A stretch of 64,000 bases of DNA from positions 34,465 to 98,464 of the forward strand of contig VXAA01000169.1 of NCBI GenBank assembly GCA_013399115.1, written 5' to 3'. This document shows positions 24,201-34,740 of the stretch, in pieces. Position numbers and translations under genes: made by a program. Source of the stretch: Anseranas semipalmata. Taxonomy: Eukaryota > Chordata > Aves > Anseriformes > Anseranatidae. The notes below the pieces were generated by a model that saw only the letters and a list, made by a program, of their open reading frames with translations, was not told the DNA's origin and did no database searches. Each line of letters begins with the position of its first letter. Position 1 is the stretch's first letter.

Positions 24201-27125
24201 CTTCTGTTGCCTTCTTCGTGAGTCAGGATCCCTAGCTATAAGAAAGACACTTGCAATCTGTTAAGCACAGCTACAGAAAGAGAGAGGAATGCTGTCTCTA
24301 TTTATATAATATATTGGTATCAGTAATCACTGAGTAAATCAGATTTTCAGTTTCCATGTTAGACCAGTAAATGGCAGTAAGTTAATGTGTTGCTTTTCTC
24401 AGGGTTAATTTCAACCGGTATTGATATATTCAGCTGAATTAAAGCATTTTCTTCTTATGCTTTACATTTCTACATGCCTTATCTATAAAACCAATTGCCT
24501 TTTTCAGAATACTAAACCTCGGCAGTTTTTTTTAGATTCTCCTAAGTCTAAATCGAAGAAAAGGAAAAAAGAAAAGCACAACAAAAAGGTAAACATTTGC
24601 TAACAGAAATAAGTAGTTAATAAACAGAAAACAGTTCTTCGTGTTTCAATAACCCTAAATATCCTGTAATACTTAGTGCTGTTGTCTGTGGCTATGTAAA
24701 TCTAAGCATGCTTTTAGCGTTACAGCAGGTGAACTGAGTTTATCAAAGAAGAAATAATTTATGGTCCCTTTTAACAGTCATTGCTGGTCCTAGAATTTAG
24801 AGCAGTCTCTGAAGAAAAGAAGTGGGAATCTTGATAATTTCACAGAATTTCTGTCAGAAGAAACTGTTTGTAGTCAGAGAGAGAATAGATTCTTGGTGTA
24901 ATTTTTCTTTTTTCATTTTTATGGGATCTTCTGTTCAGTGGTTTTATGTGTTGGGTGGTGTATGTTAAAAAAGAGAGAGAATCAGGGATCATACTGTTTC
25001 TGATTCTTAAGATCCAAAGGGTTGCTAACTTCAGTGCATTACATTCTGTGTACTTCACACAGGACCTGTTCAGCAGTGGTAAGGATAAGCAGGAGGGGCT
25101 GTTTAGACTAGCCAGGGCATGGAAAAGCTACTAGTGGGTTTCCTTTTTCTGCCCTTGTGAATCTGTAAGCACTGCAGTATGTGTCTTATATTTGTAGAAA
25201 AGGAAAAAAGAGAACAAGATGAAAAAAAAGAAAGAAAAGAAGAAAAGGAAAGAGAAAACAGGACCTGTGCAGCTTTCTAAGGTATGCTTGTGTGAGTGAA
25301 AATTCCCATTGTATTTCTCATTTAAACAATCTGTCATGTCATAAAAATGTTTCTAACAGCACCAATTTTGTCATAAACAAATAAAAAAGTGTCTTTATTT
25401 TCTTAGACATTTAGGAAGTATAAAGTTTTGTCATCTATAATTTTCTTTAAGATTTGTAACATGACAAAATAAAGCTTTTTTTTTCTCATGTGTGATCTCA
25501 TTTTAGTTCTTCAAAAACAAAAAGAAGAATGAAAACTACAGCATGATAACTGGAAAGAAAATTAAGATGAAAATAAAGAAGACTAAGAAGGATAAAGAGG
25601 TAATAGTTAAAATAGTCTGTATATCCCTAATGGAAAATATGATCTCTTTTTATATTTTTTTAATAGTACTCTTTAGTAGAAGAGTAGATTTACAGGTTGT
25701 AAATTGGGTGTAGCTTTTAATGTGGCTGTGATGCCATCTGAGAAATTTAAATGCATTCTTTTGACAGGTTTTGTTAAATGAGTGGTCTTGGAATACTCGG
25801 GCATGAATAGATAAACCAAAGGATGCCTGTGCAGGTTCTCAGAATTTTAGCCCGTAAGATGTAACTGATTCATGGCTTTCCCTGTTGATTTAGCTTCTGC
25901 TGTTCTTGGTTGTCCTCAGCTTTTTCCAGTCTCTTGTGATCAAATGTGGTAATTGCTGCTTTACTCTGTTTCTTCTAACAAATGTGAGACTAGCCATTAT
26001 TTAGGGAGGAATTAAAAAAGATGGTAGTAGTAGGATCATGTGCTCATGCATTCTCTCAAAGCAGTTGGGTGTTTTTGCTGAGATACCCGAGTAGCTAGAT
26101 ATCACGAGTAGGTAGCATTTAGTGCTATTGCTATGGGTGTTTAGACTCAGCACTTAAATATGTTCACTCTTTTCAGAAGTGTCCATACCTTACAGTGATC
26201 TGCAGAGGGCTTCTATGCGAGTCAGTATACGTTAAAAAGGGATGCTTTGCTGAGGTATCCGGTTTGGTGGATTCTGTCTTAGCCATGACAGTTTGTTCTG
26301 TAGTTGCCAAAATAGATCCGAGCATTCCAAGTTCAATTTGATCAAAAATACATTACCTTCTTTCTGTGGCACTACGGTTTACATGAAATTATGCTGAATG
26401 CTTGCTAGCCTTATCCCAGTAACCTGCTTACTACAGTATTTGATGTCAAATATATGTTGGTCTTTTTTTGATTAGTGGCCCTAGTCATGAACATGCTGAA
26501 TTGAACAATACCCGTTGTTCACAATATTTTAAGATTCAATGATTGTTCCATAAACTGTGATTTTAAAAACACTGGAAACAAGTGTTTTGACTGTTTGGGC
26601 TGTCTCTTATGCAAAGAAAGGACCTAAATTCCTGGTTCCCTTTCGATTTTGCTACAAGCTGCTGCTTATGCATAGAAAAAATGATACTTCCCAGAGCACA
26701 AGACTTGCTGTGTGTGCTTCAGACACCAGAGAATTGCATCTGTTCTGCTTGTGAGTTCCCACCTGAGCAGGCTGTGAGCTACGTGATGACAACCCAGTGG
26801 AGCCTCCACAGGGAGCCACTTAGAAAATATATCGTGAAATAGCGACAGTGACAGCTTGTCTCCTATAGTGTCTCTCCTGGGTACCCGTTGCCTTGCACTT
26901 CCTCCAGGCACTCACACCTATCTGGTAGCCAGTAATACCCAGTTGTCTGAATGTGGTAGCATTTGCTGTGCAGCGTGCCGATGTGTGGAGGCCCCACAGA
27001 AAACAGGGTCGTGCAGCCTTGGCCCACTGAGTACAGGTCTGTTGAACCACTGCCTCTGCTTTTCTGCTCTACAGAGAGACCGGAACCGTGCAGAGCTGCT
27101 TGAATTTCTGAACTCTGCCTTATAA
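21173..27125 (+). CDS. Unrecognised Ser/Arg- and Lys-rich protein (6 coding exons, 160 aa), at the LINC00467/C1orf97 position
   Basis: Exons: 21173-21242, 21491-21622, 24536-24588, 25198-25281, 25507-25599, 27075-27125. All junctions have GT/AG and phases match, giving 161 codons including TAA. Residues 1-23 are polar and acidic-mixed. Residues 24-36 are a basic RKRKRSRSR patch, and 37-67 are almost pure Ser with some Arg and Thr. Residues 72-105 are lysine-dense and look like a strong nuclear localisation signal. From 107 to 160 there is a less repetitive tail ([41 protein letters not shown]), probably the conserved functional part. There is no RRM, zinc finger, signal peptide or membrane segment. 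A nuclear, perhaps splicing- or nucleolus-associated role is inference from composition only. The start ATG lies three bases into its exon; the upstream exon is presumed non-coding. Position and strand match mammalian LINC00467 between TRAF5 and RD3. Homology to that lncRNA is untested. Confidence 0.75.
21491..21622 (+). CDS. Ser/Arg-Lys-rich gene, coding exon 2: RS/poly-Ser block
   Basis: Residues 24-67: a basic start followed by a Ser-dominated run with Arg at intervals. Acceptor TCCTAAG|GAAAAG and donor AGAG|GTAAGC, phase 1 at both ends. Ser is encoded by mixed TCN and AGY codons, which argues for protein-level selection rather than a DNA microsatellite. Confidence 0.75.
21906..23740 (-). 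mobile_element. CR1 LINE, 5'-truncated, decayed reverse transcriptase
   Basis: Inserted antisense in the second intron of the Ser/Arg-Lys-rich gene. The 3' terminus reads TCATAGAATCGTAGAATGG on the + strand, the reverse complement of the CR1 octamer-repeat tail. On the - strand the fragments [52 protein letters not shown] and [15 protein letters not shown] appear in order but in several frames, so the reverse transcriptase is dead. The left part (21997-22293) is the CR1 C-terminal region ([19 protein letters not shown]). Confidence 0.94.
24536..24588 (+). CDS. Ser/Arg-Lys-rich gene, coding exon 3
   Basis: Residues 68-85 ([18 protein letters not shown]). Acceptor TTTTTTTAG|ATTCT and donor AAG|GTAAAC. 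A nearer-looking TTTTCAG at 24507 would create an immediate stop in this frame, so the later AG is chosen. Confidence 0.72.
25198..25281 (+). CDS. Ser/Arg-Lys-rich gene, coding exon 4: lysine-rich block
   Basis: 28 residues (86-113), mainly Lys with Glu, ending TGPVQLSK. Acceptor TTTGTAG|AAAAGG and donor AAG|GTATGC. The DNA is almost all purine over about 65 bases, including an eight-A run. Confidence 0.75.
25507..25599 (+). CDS. Ser/Arg-Lys-rich gene, coding exon 5
   Basis: 31 residues (114-144): [20 protein letters not shown] followed by further Lys-rich sequence to KDKE. Acceptor CATTTTAG|TTCTTC and donor GAG|GTAATA, phase 0. Confidence 0.75.
27075..27125 (+). CDS. Ser/Arg-Lys-rich gene, last coding exon
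   Basis: Encodes [16 protein letters not shown] and TAA. The acceptor has a good pyrimidine stretch (TTTTCTGCTCTACAG). The amphipathic [11 protein letters not shown] end is the most protein-like part of the gene and a good search seed. Confidence 0.75.
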   Translation, partial: RDRNRAELLEFLNSAL

Positions 27126-30100
27126 TGGGAAGAGTGCTGACCAAGGACTTGTAAATACACCAAGCCAACGATCATCATGCCTAGCAAAACACTAAAGGGA
27201 AACTCAGGGAAAAGGACGCCGAGTTTGACAAGACCAGACTCTCCTGCTGTGAAGACAATCAGGATGTCCTTTTTTCATGGCAAAATGAAGAGTGACTGAT
27301 AACTTGTTAATGAAGATCCATGTCCTCCTTTTGAGATCCTAAGGTAATAGCCAGGCTGTGGTGTTTTAGAAGAGCCTAAGAGAGTGTCATTGACAATGAT
27401 AAGAAGTGACACACTGAAGTCCAATAATGTAGTTTCTATCCTAACTGCATGCAGAACACACTTTTAATTTCAAATGTCTTAATGTTTCTAGTAGCTTAAA
27501 CAAAGCAGAGCATTTGTAAATGTCTATTTGAAAGATGAGGCATTACTATATGTATATTTTTTCCAGTAGTGGTTTTACTTGTCCTAAAGAGCAGGTTGAC
27601 CTTTGTAAATAGAACATCCTTTTACATAAATGATTTTTTGACAGTTCATTCATTAATATATTATTTTCTTTCAGTATGAGATATGGTCCTTCTCTGGACA
27701 GTTTTATTACTCTTTGTCACTAGAAAGTGTCAACAGTAAAACATTCTGGAGCAATAATGGTAGCTGAATAATTTTTATCCCCAAACTGAAGCAGGAAAGG
27801 TCTTTGGTTCTGTTTATCCGGATCAGCTGTTCAAAGGCAGCATGCACTCACAGTAGATAACTCACTCCCATATCTAGAGCTGCAGTTCCTAGAACTAAAA
27901 GACCTGAAGATCTCACCTGCGTTTCTGATCCCATGAGCTGTCTATGAGATCTTCCTCTGTCTGAAGTGCTGCCAGGCACGTACCACGTATCTTCGTCTAT
28001 GGGAAAGAGAAAGAGCCATAGGAACGGTGCTGAGGCAGGCAGTGACAGTGGCCGTCCAGGTGTGTTGCTTGTCCGCTGTGAGACTGAGCCAGGTCTGGAT
28101 ATGCAGAAGGAGCCCAGCATAATTTGTGTGCGCGCGCGTGTGTTAGCCTCAGCAGTCTGCTTGGTGCTTGCTTGCTTCCTTCCAGAGCCCTGTGTACGTA
28201 ACCCTGACGTGGGAATTCCACGTGTATCGCTTGTGTAGCGAGCGCTCCTCAGGAGCCACTGTTTCGGTACACTTAAAGAAAGGAGTCAAGGGCAGTAGGC
28301 TTTGGCAAGAGTGTCAGGTGTACAGTGGTCAGAGTGTGGGGAGTTCATTATGGAGCGAACAAGTAGAAAGCTCGTTGGGTCTGTGTCTAGCGTGGTGTTT
28401 GGAGTAAATCTGAAGATTTGTACCATTGTTCAAGGTGTAATTTTTAAATTTGACAAGTGAAATCTTCTGGAGATGCTAGAATCCTGTCTTTTCCATAGCT
28501 TTTATGTTGTGGAACATTTTGCAGTTTTGCAGAGGTGTAACTCTTTAGAGATGAAAGCCCTGACTCAGAAGAGCGTATCCTTTTATCCTACTGAACATAA
28601 AACATGAGAACACGTAGGTAGGAACTGGAGTTTTCCTTGACTTTTAACCTTGTGATGGAAGCATGTTTGGAAGCAATGTTCTGAAATGTTAGTAGGGAAA
28701 AACAAAAGAATCCCACTCCTCCTTTGGTTCATGGGGATCGTGCTTTGATTTATGCTACTTTGCTATCTTCTAGAGATACCAAAGCATCATGCCAAGATAA
28801 GCAGCTTTCATCTCTTGACTTCTTTTAATGAGGTTAATTCCCCCAAAAATACTAACATCCTTGTCATTCCGTAGGTTATATTATATGTAAGGATAGTATC
28901 ATTTTCTGAAAATTTAGGAGAAAAAATGTAGAAATTTGGAAGATAGTCAGAAAGCAACTAGGAATGGGAAACCCTGAGATCTCACTTTGTAACGAGCTGC
29001 ACTGATTGGAAGGTTCAGACTTATTTGCAATAATCTGCTTTTTGCATAACTTCTTAATACTACTTCAGATCTCCGTTGTGGCAGCTGAACCAGACGTGAA
29101 GATTACGATGGTAAGGTAACAGATGCAGAGTCTGATGAAATACAGATCTAGAAATTTGCATGAGGGAACTGTGTAGCGGTGTGGGATGCCGACCTGATAT
29201 GCAAATGCCTGATAGACAGCCTTGCCACCAGGTCTCAGAGCAGTGCTTACCGTGGGGAGAAGAGAAGTCTGGAACACTGGAAAAGGTTTGAGATGGGGAT
29301 GGAGGGAGGCTGCTGGTGTCAGAAGTTGTGGACTGGAGGCAGAGGTAAGGTGGTAAGGAAGCAGATGCTGAGGCTTACCTGGCTGGACAAGTTGAGATTC
29401 TAGCTAAAATGTTAAATAATAGGAGTCTTCCAGATGCAAAGCCTACATTTTGTGTGTGTGACAGTCCTCCCCCTTTCTGTGTCCCTGCACCATTTTCCAT
29501 TCTGGGAATCATGCAGAACTCAACTGAAATTTTTTTTTAACAACAGAAATGTCAGGGAGAAAAGTTACTGTTGGGGGCAGGGTGGGGCAAGATATATTCT
29601 CTGAACTGCTCCTGCCATGCCCTTCCTCCTTGACACTGTTCTTTTTAAGTATTCTATCCCATTTATACGAAGTTGTGCCCCAAGCAGCAGAATTGATAAG
29701 ATTTAGGTCCCCTGGGACTTGTGTCCCTTGCTCTCTAAGCCCTTGCCACCACACCAGTCCTGCCTCCTGTTTGTGTGCTGCAGTTAGGCAGGCACAGATG
29801 TATCATGGCCATGTGATTTTCGTCTGTCCCACGGTGGGGGGGCTCATTGGGAACTCCTGGATCCAGTGAGCAAATGTCAGGAAATGGGAAAGGAACCTGA
29901 TACTTCTAAGGACCCCTCCACCGTTGGTACAGTTGGTAGTAGACTCAAAAGTTATTGGGAGAGGCTAGAGCTCAGTTTCATAAGTTTCTCTTCTTAGGGA
30001 GAACAGACAAAAAGCAAAACATGAAAGAATGCTGATGCAAGTAATTAAGTGATTCAGCCAGTTCTCATGGGCAATGCAGTCCGTTGTTACTCTTGTTTAC

Positions 30101-33100
30101 TTTATGATTTGCCTGAACTTGACTCCTTTGCCTGTGCAAAAATGTACAGAGATGAAAATGGCAAAATACATATAAATACCATTTTGTCTTGGAAGTGCTT
30201 GCCTCTGTTGAACTATCATCCTGCAGTGCTGGGTAGGGCCTGCAGTTTTGACCTCTTCAGAGCTGAGTATGGTTCGACTTAAGACAAGTCGTGCTGTTTT
30301 GATGTACTTGGATGTTTCATGCTGCAGGAACATATGAGCTTCCCAGTCATCCCTGAACATCTCCCTCTGCAGCAGGAAAAACTGAGTGAGCTCTACATGG
30401 AGGGGAAAACCAAAGGTCAGAGAGGCTGAAGTAAGTTGTCCCGAGGTCACTCTGAAGGCTGGCTGAACCTGGTGAGGTGCAGGCAGGGACCCTGGCCACT
30501 GGATGGAGCTCTGATACAGTGTCAAACATAGTCCTCCTGGTCTTTGCTGTGCTTGTTTAGAAACAGGTTTCCAAAATTCTTGCTCAGCTTTTGAGGTTGG
30601 GAGCTCGGCTCTCATTTGGGCACTCTGTGAAATGGCTGGATTTTTAGAGGCAGTGGGTTCTTCTGAAGGCTATGAGGTCCTGGGCACACCTGAACATCCC
30701 CCAGGCTGGGTACTTGATCACAAGTGAAGCTACAGGGTGATGGGCCTTTGCAGAGCTGCTTAAAATTAACAGCAAACACCCATCTCCGTCTCTGGACAAA
30801 ATGACTCACCAAAGTTATTGTCCAGCGCAGAGATCATGGTGTATTTGGCTGTTGAGAGCAGTTACTTTTTCCTGCCTGTTCATTTTCAGCCTTAAACTGT
30901 GATTCACAAGGAGTATGAAGCATCTAGTGTTTCCTGCAGGGAGAGGAGGACATGGCATTGACAGCTTGAAGGAAGCGTGCTCTGAGCCTCTTTGAGTAGC
31001 ATGAGGAACATTGTTAATGCCCACTCTGATAAATGTACGCTGGCGGCAGAGGTACGGTGCTTAAGAAGCCAGCTGTTCGGTACCAGCATGCCGACTGCTG
31101 GAGCTGTTTTCCGATCAGATGCTAAATGCTGCCACAAACGTCAGTTGTGTTGGTTTTGCTCTTCATTCGTGTGCTGTTCTCTGGGTGACAGTGATGTGAG
31201 AGAAGGGTGGCACAAGTGAGGAACCGGTATTTGTCGGGAAAGGCCGGGTGAGAAAGTTGCTGCACGTTTCCTGGTTAATTACCGTTCGGGACTCTGCCGG
31301 CAGGTGGCATTGCTGTCCAGCTGGACGGCCACATAAAACTTTTTTTTTTTTCCCTTTGGACATTGGCTTTGCACTTTCGTATTCCAAAACCCTCTAATTA
31401 GCCTACAAAGACCTAATTATGTGTTGTTTATGGGGCACATTTGTTACTGCTGTGCAATGAATTTAATCCAGTCTTTGTTCATTTCCCCCTCTTGGCTGTG
31501 CTTTGAACAGACCACAGTCTGTCCTGCTTCTTCTTGTGCACAGAAGGCAGAAGCAAGCCTGTAACTTCTAAGTAGCTGACTGCAACGGGAGCAAGCTGCT
31601 GAGAGCGAGGAGGGAGCTGGAAGGAGCAGGTGCTCTTGCACCATCTTTACCTGGGACCGCTGAGTTCTTCAGAAACTGCACTCTGCTCTTGTCCATCTCT
31701 TAGATAATTTCAGGCTTCCAGTGTCAGAATAAAAAAAAAAAAGGCAAGAAGAGTATTTCACTGTCACTGTTTGCTACCACATCTGGTTATTTAACCTGTC
31801 TTCAGGTTAAATCAGGTGCAATCTGTTGCTTTAGGCAAGCTGGCACTGCTGAGAATAAGGTTGGAAGGGGCACTGTACACACACCTCGACCTGGTAGAAG
31901 CCTCTGAGAATACGGCATTATAATCACTAAAGAGGTGTAACGATAATTACATTCTGAGAGTAGATATTCTGATTTTGAAAATGCATATGCTCTTTCCCCA
32001 CAGTCCTGCCTTATGTGCCACTGGGGCAGGTTAGATTTATTTGGTAGAGGCAAAATGTGATTGTGACCAAAATAGAGAGTTGAGATACTGTAATCTGGCT
32101 ATCCAGTCAAAACCCTAGGAATTTATCATTTTATGAAGTGTAGTGTGTGCAGATGTTCATGAATCACCACATAATTCATTGTGCTTCTTGTAGCTCTTTT
32201 CCTCGCCTCTCTGTCATGTTTACTAAGCTCTCATCCTGCAAAGATTTTGCCTTAGTTTGAGGATATCTTTGTGCAGCAACTGCACAGAGAATACATGCCA
32301 GTCGTTGGGAGACCTGGGCCTGCAACCAGCTCTCGGGGCCGGCACAGTGCCTTTCTGATGTGAGCCAGCTTGAAGCACAGCTTGCCTGATTGTACAGAGG
32401 GAACAAGAGGTCCCTTGTGCTGACAGCCACAGCACGGACGGCGGTACCAGGGAAAAGCAGGCTCCCAGACTGCGATGGCTCTGCCTGGCACAGGTGGGTG
32501 GAACTGAACGAGGCTTAATAGCCCCTCCTCTGTTGCAGGGCACAACCAAAAACACACTGACTCATGCAGTCCCGTGCTTCCTGGAATGCTTTTTGGGCCC
32601 AACTGTGTGCACTGTCCTTTATCTGGGAGGTGTAGCACAATGCAGGAATATTGGAACGGCCTTCCAGTGAAGGCCCAGCCACCCGTAGTTCTCCTCGGAG
32701 AGGCCTGGAGCAGTGTTTAGGGCAAGTAGTGTAAGCACCAAGACAGGGATTGCTTCTCCCCTAGTATGTTTGCACAGCTTCTGGCAAGGAATGGCTCCAG
32801 CCCTGTGCTGTAGCCTGTGTCCTGACCACTGCAGCTTATTAACCCTCTGAACTCCTGTAGCTCCCTTTGGAAACACTCATCTGTCTGATGTCCACAGTGT
32901 GCCAAGCAATGCAATCCGTGCTTCAGTGAGACTTTGTGGGGGGGGGAAAATACCTCCTCTTGTTTAACACACGCATGCTTTGCATGTGCAGTGCTTAGCA
33001 CAGAGAGCCCTGAGCCATCTGCTAACACTAAGGGGTTCTGGGATCTGGGATCAGGTACAGAATCAATAGGAGTGACTTGGCTCAAAAGTATCAGGTGACA

Positions 33101-34740
33101 AAACATTCATTTTGTTGCTTTTATCTTCTCATTTTGTGATAATACTAATTAATGTAAGACATGCCTGGAAGAACATCGATGAAGACTTCAAGTCAAGGTT
33201 GTATTTGTAAACCACTTAGCTTCAGAGAACTTCAGACCTTTGCAGTTGTTTAATTGTAGCTATTCATCACCTAAATCTTGGGATCTGTTTGTAGAGGTAG
33301 CAAGGTAGAAAGCAAGTGGCTGCATTTGTACCTTGTAGAGAGAGGATGTTTTTTTCTTTAGCTTTGGCGCCTTTACCAGTCTTGCCTTCCTCCTTTGATA
33401 CACACAGAGTGTGCAGTAGAGAACTAGAACAGCTCTTGTGTTTGGCTAGGTGTGGACAGATTATGTTTCGTTAATCAAAGACAACAAATACAAAAATGTG
33501 TTTTCTATTTCACGTTTGCTTTAATTCTCTGAGGTTCTATGATGAAATGTATAAACAGTGCAATCTCAGCAGACAGGTATTTCCTGTGAAGTGTCCTCGG
33601 TTCCCCAAGGCGTGACAGCTGTCTGAACTATATGCTGATAGGGGTGAGGAACCTCTCCTCCTGCACATCTTGCTGGCTGCCACAGCCTGTGGGCCAGGCT
33701 GCTCTGTAGAAGCAGCGCTGCGCTGTCTCTCCCAGGTGAGTAGCGACCCTGAGAAATGTTAGCCCCTTGCAGTCAAGCGGTGCACCTGAGCTGCTGTAGA
33801 GGCGTTGCCATTATGTGTTAGCATGTGGAATAAGCCTAGGAGTGCTTTTTCCTGGGTGTAACAATGTCCTTTGGACAGCATACCACCACCAGCGATAAGG
33901 CAATAGTGATGCTCTGGGCTGACACCAAAATCTTTGCCCAGTTTGAGAGACTGATTGAGGATTTGGAATGATTCTTTGTCAGTTCACTTAGTTGTTGATG
34001 GTGTTGTGCTGCTATTTCACTTTTTATTCTTTAGGAATTAAGACACTGGACTCTGTCAGGAGGGGCTAAGCACAGAAGAGTCTCATGAGAGCAGGTAGTG
34101 CAGCCCAGGAGGAGCACAGCTGTCAGTAGGGACCTGATGTTCACACTGTGCAAGTTGCAGGAGGGTTTATTTCAGACAAGCGTTAGTCCAGCTTCATGGT
34201 CTGCCAGCCCGTGCGTCAGCTGCAATGGGGCACTTGGGTTAGCTTCCAAAAGCAATCGCGTTTGCCCACTGTACCTGCACGGGGCTGTTGGCCACGGTAC
34301 AGTAGGTGGGGGACAATCAGGAGTTGCATGCTCCTGATTTAAAGTAAAATTCTAATTTAGCCACACAAAACATGGAATTAGGACAAAGCGAAAATGGGTA
34401 GTTACTTGGTGCTGCATGCTGCGACCAAAGAATCATTTATAGTTCGGTCTGCAGCACTCCTAAGAAAAACAAGCATTACAAGCAGAGTGCAGCAGTCGTG
34501 CATCCCAACCACCTCCCCAGCTCAGCTTCAGTTCCTGCTGGTGCACACAGTGCAGAAAGGACTCTAAGCAGCTGGCTACAGGCAAGCATAGTGCTTGTTT
34601 TACACCTTACAGGGTACTAGATGGCCTGTAGTGAGAATATAAACCTCATAGCTCGGTACCTGAATATCCCTTTATCCTCAGATGGTACCGTGAGCCCAGT
34701 GTAACTTGCAGAGGCGGTACAGGGAGAACGTGATACTGTT
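27126..34740. other. 3' UTR of the Ser/Arg-Lys-rich gene, then non-coding intergenic DNA
   Basis: No recognisable coding exon on either strand. The 3' UTR starts at 27126, and I see no AATAAA in the first 600 bases; a CATAAA variant at 27625-27630 is a possible signal. Content is ordinary AT-rich unique sequence, a Z-DNA-type GT/GC alternation at 28125-28143, an A/T homopolymer near 31340 and an A run near 31730. Open frames here (for example 30097-30615 on the - strand) have no family motif. Confidence 0.6.
28125..28143. repeat. Alternating GT/GC tract
   Basis: 19 bases of strict purine-pyrimidine alternation (TGTGTGCGCGCGCGTGTGT), a sequence type that favours Z-DNA. Confidence 0.85.

Noticed and set aside
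24507..24535. TTTTCAG at 24507 as the acceptor of the third exon of the Ser/Arg-Lys-rich gene
   Set aside because: It would put a stop codon in the frame after two codons; the later TTTTTTTAG keeps it open.
30097..30615. A 172-codon open frame on the - strand
   Set aside because: No motif, no good start context, and no neighbouring exon in phase.
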